Shown: piece by piece, positions 47,972-58,400 of the stretch
Position numbering within the stretch: the stretch's first letter is position 1
Layout: every line of letters begins with the position of its first letter
Assembly: GCA_030407005.1 (NCBI GenBank)
Contig: JAUDYN010000011.1
Span: 300,501 to 364,500 of the forward strand
DNA from: Desarmillaria ectypa
Lineage: Eukaryota > Basidiomycota > Agaricomycetes > Agaricales > Physalacriaceae
Reading direction: 5' to 3'
Length of the DNA: 64,000 nt
Position numbers and translations under genes: made by a program
The notes under the pieces: model-generated
What the model was told of the DNA's origin: nothing
The model's input: only the letters and a program-made list of their open reading frames with translations
The model's database searches: none

Positions 47972-49090
47972 CCGATGCGTATCATCATTGCTTATTCACA
48001 TCGTGGTAGTGACAACTGTGTCGCATAGTATAGAAATATGGCTGAGATATCTATATACTATACAATTTCCCAATACACACAGTCGAGGAGCTTACCGTTT
48101 TGCAGGTAGTAGGTCGAAAGAGATGTGAGGTCGTCAGAAAGTAGCATTCACTCCGACAAGGGCCGCTGGCTCTTGCAGAACAATAATCAGCCAAAGTGAA
48201 GGAGCGGATGGATGTAAGGGTTTCAGCAATACCGGCTAGCGAACGGTGACAATATGACTAGCCTGGCGAAAGTGATTGCATAACGAAATGTTTCGGCACA
48301 ATGCAGCCGACCAGGCCCGGGGCGGCAAGAAACTCAACCCAGTGCTATACCAACATTTAATTAAAAAAAGGGATAGAAGACAAAAGAGACGAGGGGAGGG
48401 AAGAAGACATAAAATTCGAGCTTATAGTACAACACAAGATGAGAGCAATGAAAGACGTTCCCACTAGTCTTGTTGACAGAGGAGAAATAATTTGGAATAA
48501 AAGGGCGATCACAAAATGTAAACAGACTGATGACTGTCTGCCTAACCATCCTAGTCGTTGCAAGCAAGAAAGTGAAAGTAGATACTAGACAGACTGGTAA
48601 ATGTGGGTCCGAATTTGGCAGGTTGCGCGGGTGGCTGTAAAGGAGTCAGGTGAATATCACGTGTATGCTTCGGACCGACGCAAACCGGTCGCCACGCATT
48701 TTTTTTAAGGCTTTCTTACCGTTACTCCTCTCCGTGCTCCATGGAGAATCTCCCCGAAAGCATTTTCGTCCCAGATATTCCTCTTGATAATGAATTATCC
48801 CTTTTCTTTGTTACCAAATCCTGTCTTTTCGCTCACAAATCTTTCTAATTTGACATTGATCTGCATAAACTCCCCTCAACAGCTCTACTATATATTTTTC
48901 AGCACATATTCAGTGAGGATCAGGCTGTTGTATAGGTCCAGCGAGTACTACGAGACGTGTAAACGACAATGTTTGCAACGGACGTGTCTCGGCCCGATTA
49001 TGTACGTGATATTCACCTGACCTTTTCACAGCCAAATTCGAATTCAAATTTACCAGTCTCATCTCATCTCACTTTCTCACTTGCGACGTC
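47972..49090. other. Intergenic, no gene seen
   Basis: No supported gene. It contains the second copy of the 20 bp CACGTG repeat (48645-48664). Short open frames (48276-48467, 48784-49020) lack motifs. Confidence 0.45.
48645..48664 (+). promoter_or_regulatory. 20 bp repeat with CACGTG, second copy
   Basis: Identical over 20 bp to 36423-36442 and in the same orientation, about 0.5 kb upstream of the decayed Zn2Cys6 gene. The flanks are similar for a few more bases (GTGGCTG to the left). Confidence 0.35.
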
Positions 49091-49109
49091 GAGTGGTGAG
49101 AGAGACGGT

Positions 49110-50396
49110 TACAGCTCTAAGATGGGAATTGGACTCAGTTCAAACTCCCAACGCAGCACTTGCAATAGCAACCCATGGCCATGCCACCAATTCGCCCGTA
49201 AAACACGAAATGGATGCAAAACATGCAAGCAACGCAAAGTCAACGTATGTACTTACTGTTAGCACCTGTACAGCTGACTTAGACGTTGAATTGAAGTGTG
49301 ACGAAGAATTTCCTATGGGCAAGAACTGTACGAGGAGATGCATAGAATGTGTCTGGATCGATACCTCACAATATAATTCGGTGGTGCCAGGGACATTTAC
49401 CCATGCTGCATCAAGTTCACATGAAATTCGCCCTTCCATAATGTCGAACTGTACCGGCACATGTTCATTCGATCTGCTGACTCTCGAGCAAATTCACCGC
49501 TATACTACCACTACTTCGCACGCTTTCTTTTGATCCTGATACAGCAGGCTACTTATCATATGGGAAACCCTTGTTCCTAAACTCGCGTTCGATCCTAAAA
49601 ACCAACGTCTTCTCTATGCTATTCTCGCAATACCTGCGCTTCACACTTACCATGCTGATCCCATGGCAGGTCGGTATGCCGTAGCCGTGTACCACTGGCA
49701 GGCCAAGATGGGATTACACAGGGCATAAATGGATGGGAAGGTGGATCTTGGTGCTGTCTTTATCACCTCGTCCCCTCTCGCGACGTATGAGTTCGCTATA
49801 TCATTCACAATCTCCTTATCCGCGAGCGAGTGGAATATTACCATCCCCCTCGAGGTTGCGAATATCAAGCCACAGCTTCAAGAGGGTGTTCTGCGTCCGA
49901 TGTTGGTCGTGATGGCGCCAACAGTCATATTTATCCCCCTGGGAAAACCCTTTTCATCATCCTTGTCGACACTTCTGAGCACTGCAGTCATCCCCAGACC
50001 TTGAGGAGCTGCACGATTCATCGGTGTCTTCCGCATATAAGGAATCGATACGTCTACTGGAGATATCATAGAAAGCCTCATTTCAGAATTTGTCCGCATT
50101 GGGTTTGTAGTGGGCAATGGTACCCGATAAGTTCTTTCACCTATTGGCACGTGCACTTATCATCTTGGAGCATTACTGTGTTATGATGAAACAGGTGGTT
50201 AAGGATGGCCCGTGGTGGGTAAGAAAGTAGTGGGTATTGAGGGAGCAAGGATTCTTTCTGTGCTTGACGCGCGATGGACCACGTGGCTAGGATGGCTCTC
50301 CAGCCAGTTGGATGAGAATCAGACATTTGACTTTGCCAGTACGAATTTCATGAATTGGTTAAGTGATGCGGCATCATTACTTAATACCTCTTAACT
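49110..50396 (+). pseudogene. Zn2Cys6 fungal transcription factor (decayed)
   Basis: The frame RKTRNGCKTCKQRKV, an intron at about 49243-49283, then KCDEEFPMGKNCTRRCIECV gives the six-Cys Zn(II)2Cys6 DNA-binding cluster pattern. Downstream comes DLLTLEQIHRYTTTTSHAF, and in another frame KLAFDPKNQRLLYAILAIPALHT, then RYAVAVYHWQAKMGL, as in the Fungal_trans_2 type of regulators. A one-base deletion near 49727 (GGGCATAAATGG) breaks the frame, and the rest is spread over several frames (FHLLARALIILEHYCVMMK near 50120-50180; an open tail to 50393). It is probably dead, though an unseen intron pattern could rescue part of it. Confidence 0.65.
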
Positions 50397-50559
50397 TCAT
50401 ATTTATTTAGACGCGAAGCATCATGTTGTACCGTACTGATATGTGACCAATATATCTATATACCAATACACCCCAGCACATACTTCAACGACGAGCTCGG
50501 CGTTTCGCGGAAGGTAGATTGAGGATGCATGTGAGAGGGTGCACGAGTTAGGATGCACC

Positions 50560-50913
50560 AACAGGGGTGCTGTCTGCTGCAGACGCATCGTGCTTGGGGG
50601 TGACAAGGATGGGAGGAGAATGGGCCGCGCCTCGAACAGCCGGAGTATGTCCCATACAAATATAACAACCAAGTTGATAGAGTCGTGTTGGAAGATCATG
50701 TTTCAAAGTATCTAGGGCGTGGTCGCTCCTGACAGGAAGCCGAACCAACAAGCCTGGGAACACAGAATTTAGTCTCGCTATGTTCTGTAAGTGCATGGAG
50801 GACACCATGGGAGATCCACCACACACCAGGAGTGTGTGTTCTGGTGATTCAATCTCAGTGGTGCAAGAGCGGCACAACGGTTTCTCCTGTGTGTAGGAAG
50901 AAGGGGATATCAA
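50560..50913 (-). pseudogene. C-terminal fragment of a non-LTR retroelement reverse transcriptase
   Basis: The minus strand reads PLCRSCTTEIESPEHTLLVC, the CxxC...H...C pattern found at the end of LINE-type reverse transcriptases in fungi, then sequence without further motifs. It has no upstream RT domain here. It is fused directly to the duplicated CTP1 tail at about 50880. Confidence 0.5.
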
Positions 50914-50959
50914 GGCAGAGGCTATGCGCGGGGATAGGAGGTATATCAGAAGGAAGTGA
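50881..50959 (+). pseudogene. Duplicated 3' end of CTP1 with internal deletion
   Basis: TTTCTCCTG-GTAGGAAGAAGGG matches CTP1 near 46226-46250. It then jumps to the last codons (GAGGCTATGCGCGGGGATAGG through GGAAGTGATAGAGC), matching 46396-46443. About 140 bp of CTP1, including the RHR region, are missing. The joint falls at a GAGGC microhomology present at both ends in the parent. Confidence 0.85.
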
Positions 50960-51195
50960 TAGAGCGGATATCGCTGCGCAATAGTATAGTAACAAATATT
51001 ATACCATTACGGTAGTTTTCTCGTCAGATTTTTACTGCCCAAGGATAAAGTATTTAATACTTGTTCCTGGGTGCGTGGAACTACAGTGGCTGGCATTACT
51101 GGCAATGACAAGAAATTTATATTAGAGGACAGTGATTAAATACGCCCTACGCAACGTCAGAAAGACAGACCAGGGAATCGAAGAAAGGCTTAGTC

Positions 51196-51639
51196 ATGCC
51201 AAGTTGTCCCAGATTCACAAGTAAATGGACCATTAATTGGCACTGCGTTTCTCTGCTCTTCTCCGCCGCATCTCTCAGGCTGTTGCGTACGCACCAAACT
51301 TCTCTCGTACATCAAAGGAATTGGTATTTCCTCGGAGTCTTAAGCGCCCCAGCGAGCAACTCCGATGTCCTTGCGGTGTTCTCCAAGCTGGAATATGCAT
51401 TTTTAGGTTCCGATCGAGAAGTATCTTGGTTTGACGATAACATAAGTATCCCCACCGCCTCAAACCTTCTTGACTCTATTGGTGACGACAACTTGAAGTT
51501 CAATCAGCAGATCAAGAAATGGAAGGACCCACAAAAACCTCCAAAATTCTCGGAGATCCCTTCGATTCTGATGGAAGATTTTATCAATGAAGATATAATT
51601 ACCAGGTGGCTCTTCCGCAGCCCAGTGATCGGGCTGTGA
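51196..51639 (+). CDS. Repeated protein A, copy 3 (unrecognised, up to 147 aa)
   Basis: An open frame ends at TGA 51637-51639, 64 bp before protein B copy 3. The latter half looks like real protein: LAVFSKLEYAFLGSDREVSW, FDDNISIPTASNLLDSIGDD, then KPPKFSEIPSILMEDF and EDIITRWLF. The first 40 or so codons are less convincing and the true start may differ. Its end is shared with the remnants upstream of B copies 1 and 2, which suggests selection on this frame at some time. No known family. A and B could be one spliced transcript, but I could not show a joining intron. Confidence 0.45.
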   Translation: MPSCPRFTSKWTINWHCVSLLFSAASLRLLRTHQTSLVHQRNWYFLGVLSAPASNSDVLAVFSKLEYAFLGSDREVSWFDDNISIPTASNLLDSIGDDNLKFNQQIKKWKDPQKPPKFSEIPSILMEDFINEDIITRWLFRSPVIGL

Positions 51640-51703
51640 TCGATGCGTCATAGTTCATGATCGTTCTTTTTCCTTTCTTATTTTCAAACCGCTACCATCC
51701 ACT

Positions 51704-52612
51704 ATGAGACACAAAAGATCATTTTCTAATCCTTTCACTCCTGTTCGCAAACTATTTCTCAAACTAGATCTATTCAAATCCTCTTCTATTACTCTCGAAG
51801 ACGTGACTCTTGACCCTGTCGTCGACACACCGCCCGAACTTGGACGTCCGCATTCTCCATTAACGTCAGGAAATATCGCTCTACAGAACGAAGACACCTG
51901 TGAAGATGCTATCGTGATTACTACTCTTGACGCCGCTCCATTTTGCTGTCACGAAGATCTTCTCACCATGTCACGTTCCCAACTCGTTCACGTTGCTACC
52001 ACACTCAATGCCAGACTTCCCGCCCTACTTCGTATCGACGTAAACCTCAACCGCTCTGACAATTACATCCGAAACTCCATAGAAATCATCGTCGGTCTAC
52101 GCAGAGATGTTCCCCCTGCTCCGAAACCTGTGAGAATGCGGTCGGGTGAATTAAGGACGGAGAACGACGAAGGGAGAGAAGGAAATTGTAGCCCGCCTAC
52201 AAGCCCATTGGCTCGCCTTTCCGCACGAGGAACGCCAAAACTCACGAGACTGGAAGAAGAGGACGAGGAAGAGAAGGATAGACCGTCGAAGAAGCGTAGG
52301 GTAACATGTAGCGTTACAACACCGACTCCACTTCCTCGTGCTCTGCGCAGCCATTCACAGCATGTCCAGCGAGCTTCGTTGACTCCTACTCGTGTTGTTC
52401 GTTCACAGAGCGAGGAGCTCCAAGAAAGGATGGATAATATGCAGGTCGATACTCGTTTTGTCACGATTACCAGACCAAGATATGGCAAGCGCCGGGAGAC
52501 CCGATTTTCGACCCCTACGAAATTCCAACGGGAAGCTATTTCTGCTATGACCCCAATTCATCGCTTCACGCCAACTACATTGGGTAACGAATTTGGTAGA
52601 AGTGTCATTTGA
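51704..52612 (+). CDS. Repeated protein B, copy 3 (unrecognised, 302 aa)
   Basis: It starts MRHKRSFSNPFTPVRKL and differs from copy 2 near the N-terminus (PPELGRPHSPLTSGN against PPTQSEIGNSHSLRTPR). From codon 85 or so to the LGNE codons the two are nearly identical in DNA. The end differs: copy 3 stops at LGNEFGRSVI, though sequence related to the copy 2 tail continues to a TGA at 52698-52700. The acidic run and DRPSKKRRV nuclear-localisation-like motif are kept. Confidence 0.55.
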   Translation: MRHKRSFSNPFTPVRKLFLKLDLFKSSSITLEDVTLDPVVDTPPELGRPHSPLTSGNIALQNEDTCEDAIVITTLDAAPFCCHEDLLTMSRSQLVHVATTLNARLPALLRIDVNLNRSDNYIRNSIEIIVGLRRDVPPAPKPVRMRSGELRTENDEGREGNCSPPTSPLARLSARGTPKLTRLEEEDEEEKDRPSKKRRVTCSVTTPTPLPRALRSHSQHVQRASLTPTRVVRSQSEELQERMDNMQVDTRFVTITRPRYGKRRETRFSTPTKFQREAISAMTPIHRFTPTTLGNEFGRSVI

Positions 52613-52998
52613 AAACGGAAGCTTAGCTAGAGACGGAAACCTTTGATTGGATGCTCTTAGGGATGAAGAAGATTTGGATTCGGATGTAGTCATGTCATGA
52701 GGAATGCATATGATTCCTGGTGCAATGTGTTGTTCGTTCGCAATTACTATTGATTCCCGCAGAGATCCTCACCCCACATCAGTCTTCCTCAGGCCTAGAC
52801 CTTTCTTTCAATAACGTTCACAAGATCGTCCTAAAGGCAGAGAGATTCTGTTCTTCGAAATTGTTTCGTGCCGAAGGGGCCGGAGACACGTACACTTTCG
52901 AATCGCGATGCTAAATGATAATCGAAATACAAAGGGAACCCAGTCGCCTATAACTAGATGTATATTCTATCGATAAGAAAAATGAATTTATCATAACC
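52613..52998. other. Intergenic with tail of repeat unit copy 3
   Basis: 52613-52700 is related to the 3' coding end of protein B (DLDSDV then MS-stop). The rest shows nothing recognisable before the ferric reductase stop at 52999. Confidence 0.4.
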
Positions 52999-55456
52999 TT
53001 AAGCATAACCAAAAGACTCCACATGCAGCGTTACACTTGCGCCGCCTCTCAGAACGGTAGCTGCATTGCGTAGCGGGAACTGAAGAGCCGATCTACACGA
53101 TTGCGCGACGGCCCTCGAACCACATACTAAATTTATTGTTAGTCCAGAGCGGTAGAGTTAGAGAACGCAAACGCACCTGTAACAGACATACGACCGCCCC
53201 TGGTCGCTTCTGCTTGTTCGGGTAGCAACTGCGAGATATCTGGACGCCCCTGATACACGTTCACCGAGTCAAGGCCAAGGAAGGACGGTGGTCCATCATG
53301 TGATGCAGTATCGGAATTAATAGACGATGTAGTGTCCCATTGAACAGACTCGGAAGTACCGCCAGTAACATAGATGCGTATATCCACATTCATTGATGGT
53401 GGTACCCGAAGTAACGCATTAGAAATTGCATTTGATATCCAGTACACATGGGCTAAACGAAAATAAGCACAAAGTGAATTAGGAGCTGGTATCAACAGAA
53501 GCACATAAAAATGGACGTACTCGTATCTCTGATAGCCCAGATGAATACTGCTTTGGTGCATATGCTATTTCCATCGCGGACACGCCTATTGTGGAATGAT
53601 TAGTTAGACATTGAGAACTGGTTACGAGACTTACTCTATGGTGTCCAGTAGTAACGGAAGTGTGTATGACACTCCAGTACCACCTAAGATTAACCCAGCA
53701 ATGAGTAAGGACGAATACACATTTGAATTGAATACACCTACCAGCGACGAAAACAGAGGTATTGAATGAGCTGAGATCCGGTGATGGACCGTACGGACCG
53801 TCAACGAAGACTTTTACGGTCCCCTTGTCTGTTCCGATGGTGGCCAATCGATGGGTGAAGCCCTTCCTAACATTCACCAGGAACACTAGCTCTTTCCAGT
53901 ACTTCTCTCCTCCGGGGGTGAAAGAGTTGGATGACGATTTGGCAAGCGCGGAACTGGACCCCTTCTCAACATCGGCGGATTTCTCGGTGGGGTCGTAGCT
54001 GGAATCATAGCTAGCAATGGTGAAAGGATGAGCTTCGAACGGTAGGCGAGAAACTCCTGGCGTGATGAGGTAGGCGGTTTGGCCCGGACGCCAGTGGAAA
54101 TGAGGGGGACGCTTCAGAGTCAAGCGAACAAAGTGCTCGGACAGGCGCTCCACACTAGCATCGAAGGTGCCGTGGCCAGTCTTGAACCCAAAGTAGGAAT
54201 GGTTAAAAATAACAACACGGAGCATTCGTATGGCGCGATCAAGGCCCCAGATAATGAAGGAAGGCCATATGTAGGAGTCGAATCTATGAGTCAATAAATA
54301 ACACTAGCTAACATCATCAGGAACAGAGAGCATACTCGAAATTCTTAGTGTGGTAGTATCCTCCGATGAGGAAGATCCTAGGCAGAGGTACATCAGCACA
54401 ACACAAGCACCAAAAAGGAAACGGACTCTTACAAGACCATAAGGAAATGGGCGTAAAAGAAAAATTCATATGCTCCTGCCCTGACGGGCCGCAAAGAAAC
54501 TAGAATCAAGAGAGAGAAGGCGGACATGGCCACCAATGCCATTCGGACCCAAAGGAGTTCATATTTACCCTCCACACTGCAATATAATTAGCTACATGAT
54601 ACGGAGGGCTCGTGACGATGGCTGACCGTTGAAACTGCATAGAACACTTGTATCAGCAGTTTGTTCCCAAGTGAATAGGACCCCACCAACCTTGTACCCT
54701 CCGTGAATCCAAAGCATTATGAAGCAGACCCTGGCTGTCATGCGATGAATATAGTTGAGCTACAATATGATCAGCATCAATGTCGATGGAGGGAGCAATG
54801 GCGCGAACCTTGTCATAACTGACGCCCGTAATCACTGCGGTAAGACATGAGCAATGAATTTCGGCCAATAGTCGGCGGGGTAAAGACACATACATGATAC
54901 AATATTATTCTTCGTTCCAAGTACAGTCACCAGTGGAAACTGGGATGTAGCAAGACTCCCGGCGCGGCCGGCGAGATAAACAGCACTGAACTTAACTCCA
55001 GCAACAGTAGTGCCTGTTGGAAAAGATCAATGAAGGTAAGTCACCGGTCCATGAAAGAGAAACGGAAGGGTTCCTACTGTTAATGAACTCCCAAGTGAAA
55101 AGCGCAACGATGTAGGCGCAAGTGAGGAAAACCTCGGCCAAGTTCAATGTATAGGACCCAACGCCAATGTTAACCCGGAATGAAAGAACGCGCCAGTAGT
55201 TGACCAAGGCCAGTGGCAACCTGCTAAGCTGGATCTTGTTGCTCTCCGTCGCGACCGGTGCGTTCTTGGAGCGAGCTTGATATTTCCCAATGATGAAGGA
55301 CGTGAATTGGCAAACGGCGACGAATGCAATGAAGCATGACACCAGCCACCACAGCTGATGAGGGTACTCGTCGGCGTAGTAGGCTCGCCATTTGTTGTCC
55401 TCTTCTCCATAGGCCCTCTTGGAGGTGGCGACGGAAGTAGCAGAGACAGCGTCCAT
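52999..55456 (-). CDS. Ferric reductase (FRE family, transmembrane flavocytochrome)
   Basis: FRE proteins pass electrons from NADPH through FAD and two haems across the plasma membrane to reduce extracellular Fe(III) or Cu(II). ATG 55456 opens MDAVSATSVATSKRAYG, with a membrane segment LVSCFIAFVAVCQFTSFIIG. Later exons include AEVFLTCAYIVALFTWEF, and LNYIHRMTARVCFIMLWIHG with the haem-ligand His pair (HRMTARV...H). The FAD-binding motif FEAHPFTIAS lies near 54010-54040, and the NADPH-binding segment VFVDGPYGPS, then VFVAG-intron-GTGVSYTLPLLL. The C-terminus is VCGSRAVAQSCR (NADPH Cys-Gly), ending SFGYA at TAA 52999-53001. About ten introns, roughly 590 residues. No defect seen. Confidence 0.9.
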
Positions 55457-58400
55457 AGCGGGGAGATCGGATGAAGGGGAAAACTCTTGGGGGGGTCTGA
55501 CGGAGAATATTCGTATTTAAAGCTTTGACTTATCGCTGACCTAAACTCTTGTAAGCGAAACCATAACACATGAGGTGAGCCAAAGAATTGACTCCGGCCA
55601 GGCGGACTTCCAGATATGTCGTTCACAAGGTTAAACTAGAAAGGAACCTCCATGCGGAAAATCCATGTCGCAGACATAGCCAAACCGACACTTTTTTTCG
55701 CATGCCCTCGGTGAAGCACCGGGACACACGATGGATACCTCGCAAGCAGACCAGATCTGGAAAGGTGCCTCAGGTTTATGAATGAGATCAACAATTGAAA
55801 GACAAATCACGGGCCTGCGCAAGTTCATACCGAGTCAATAGAAGCGTATGGGAGAAGCACAAGCGAGTTTTGACCAGCATGATGGATCGAAATGATGTTA
55901 TCCAGTTACTCGGGAGTAGCCCTGAGCGCAAAACCAATTAAACGCCACTTAGCCTTTCCAGGAGTTTTTTTTTACTCACAGCGGACAACCTGTGATAGTC
56001 CCAACTATACAGCACAGAAGAGGTCTGGTATCCGTTACATGTGCAATTGTCGCTTCTGTGAGGCCTATCATGATGAAGTTAATTACAATCTTGGAAGAAA
56101 ACAGGCAGAGAAACATCGCGCAACGGTGTATACAGCTTGCGTCATTCTCGTCATTCTGGAAACTGGTTCTGATTTGCTCTTTACGAGACACATTTATGGA
56201 CGGAAAAAGGTCGATAGTAATCGTTATAAATACTTACCTCCAGGAACTGATTGTTACGAGCCTCGGAGAATCGCTACGAGAGCTCCGTATTTGACGCATA
56301 TTTGAAGTACGGTATCGACCACTTCGGCTATACCAGTTCTAAGGCGACTCGGTGCCGATGGAGATCGAAACATAGCAACGCAGGGCGGTCGGTATCTATA
56401 CCGTTTAAAGGTTCGGCGCACCCACGGCCGTCCTGTGCTAGGATTTTCATCGATCAGTATTGTTGCGCATGCGGTTGTTTGACGGGTGTTCGTCGGTATC
56501 CAAGAGAAAAAAAATTGCATACTACCATCGCCGTTGCATCGCATTAGATGTGACTTTAAATTGTTGACCTGAAGGGAGGAAGACGAATTTTTGGTTGCGG
56601 CCTACCGGAGATGTTCAGTCCGTAGATAGTGAAAGGAAGGATCCACATGCCTATAAAAAAATGCTATCAAACGGCGATGTGCGTGGATATGATAAAGGAG
56701 TCTTTCACCAGAAGGCCACTGTACGGATTCAGATGAACATGTCGGGAACACATGGGTAAGATGCTCTCGCTATCTATTCAGATAAAGTGTATCAGTAAGT
56801 ATAGGCCCGTGGGTGCAGCAATACTGTTCAATTCCGTCCTGACATTGACAGCTTCTGCGGCGCAGTGGACAAGGCATCGATTCGAGACCGTCTCTTTATA
56901 TTATGAGCTGCGCGTGGCGGATTCATCATTGGCGTGTCGGTACAATGCCTTATTAGAGATTCAGTGTTCCATCAGGGGCAACCAAGCATTTTGAGACATG
57001 GCATACTGTGCAGCCGAGAAATATCGCAGCAGCAAATGGCACTGCTCGGCAAGCAATGTGAATCTAAGGAAAATTGTGGAGGTGGGGCTTATGTCAGTGA
57101 CGTTATGTTTGTAGAAATGAACGAGTACGGACTAATAGTAAGGGTAAGTGCTGCGCATTGGCAGGTTCTGAGCGGGCGAGTAATGTTGCCTTGCCGATTA
57201 GCGTCTTGAGCCACTGCCAATGAACAGCTGCGAAGGGTAGGAAACGTACAAGATCCCCATCCGCCACCAACAGGGACGCATTACAAAATGCCTCCATATT
57301 GGTGTCCCTGGTGACACGCCTTTCACATTCTTAGCTGTTCCTTTGCGCCAAGGGAAGGCGGATAATACAAAAAAGGATGTTATTTCTTAGCGACGGGAAC
57401 ATACTCGGGGTACCCTGTATGTATATCGACCATTATCTGCAACACTAACTCTGATCAACCTCACGCTCGATGAAAAAATGAAGATATGCAACTCACCAGA
57501 CTACCGGTAAGAGATGCCTCTTTTGTGTTTGTCGGACCTTGTACAAGGAACAAGCGGCGTCCTTCATTTATACAACGCTAAGTTATCCGTCCGACCACTT
57601 CCAAATAACTTAGCCCTGCGAGAAACTATCATTGTTATGACGTTTTATGGCGCCTTCCACGTTCGTTAGAATAGTACTTCATTAGCAAAGTGTTAATAAC
57701 GCACGAAATGAATGAGGAACTGGGTCGGGCCTGGACAGCGTTATTGGGCGAACTTCCTTCCAATTATGTTCCGAAGGATGATAGATAGAAGTTTAAGATG
57801 ATAATAGGGGCTGCGCTCAGGACTCGGGTAAGTGGCCAGGCAGATGACTGCACCGGTGGGTCGATGCACTGGAGACCGTCCTAATCTTCTCGGGCACTTG
57901 CGGATCTCGGCACAGCTTATGGGTGTTGGTGGGCGTCAAGTGGCCTCGGCGCCATAGAGTACATTGGATCGGCGCCGCAAGTCAGGTGCTGAACTTCGGG
58001 ATCATCTAGTGACGCAGTCCGTAAGAAGACAAGGACTAATGATAGTCAGAGCCGCTTACATATACGAAAACCTGTGATGTTATCGAGGCGTAGTCACCAC
58101 CGCTGTCTTGGTTGTTGAATGGCAATCCTCGCCGAATAAAACTCTACTATTTGCCAGGAAGTTAAAGATCGCTCAACGGCCGTCGGTCGTCATTGGGTAC
58201 TGATGTCTATTGAAGCTATGTGGTAGATCGGCCCATACATGCTCTGTGAAAATTATTGATTGACAAGGACAATGAGATCCATACTGAACAGATCAGACTC
58301 ACGGGGGCAAGCAAAATATCGTACACGAGTAATTGCATACGAACCTTTGTCTATGCACGATCCAGTGAGAATACGACCAGAAGTGAGGTCCAAAAACTTA

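Noticed and set aside
49081..49533. 150-codon frame overlapping the Zn2Cys6 cluster
   Set aside because: Its first part is out of frame with the Cys cluster; only the part after the intron is the gene frame.
55892..56547. Open frames of 137 and 98 codons upstream of the ferric reductase
   Set aside because: No domain, mutual overlap on both strands and no splice support.
56850..56905. tRNA-like stretch (GGCGCAGTGGACAAGGC then GATTCGAGACC)
   Set aside because: A-box-like and B-box-like motifs are adjacent, with no room for an anticodon arm, so it is not a tRNA; at most a chance match or tiny remnant.
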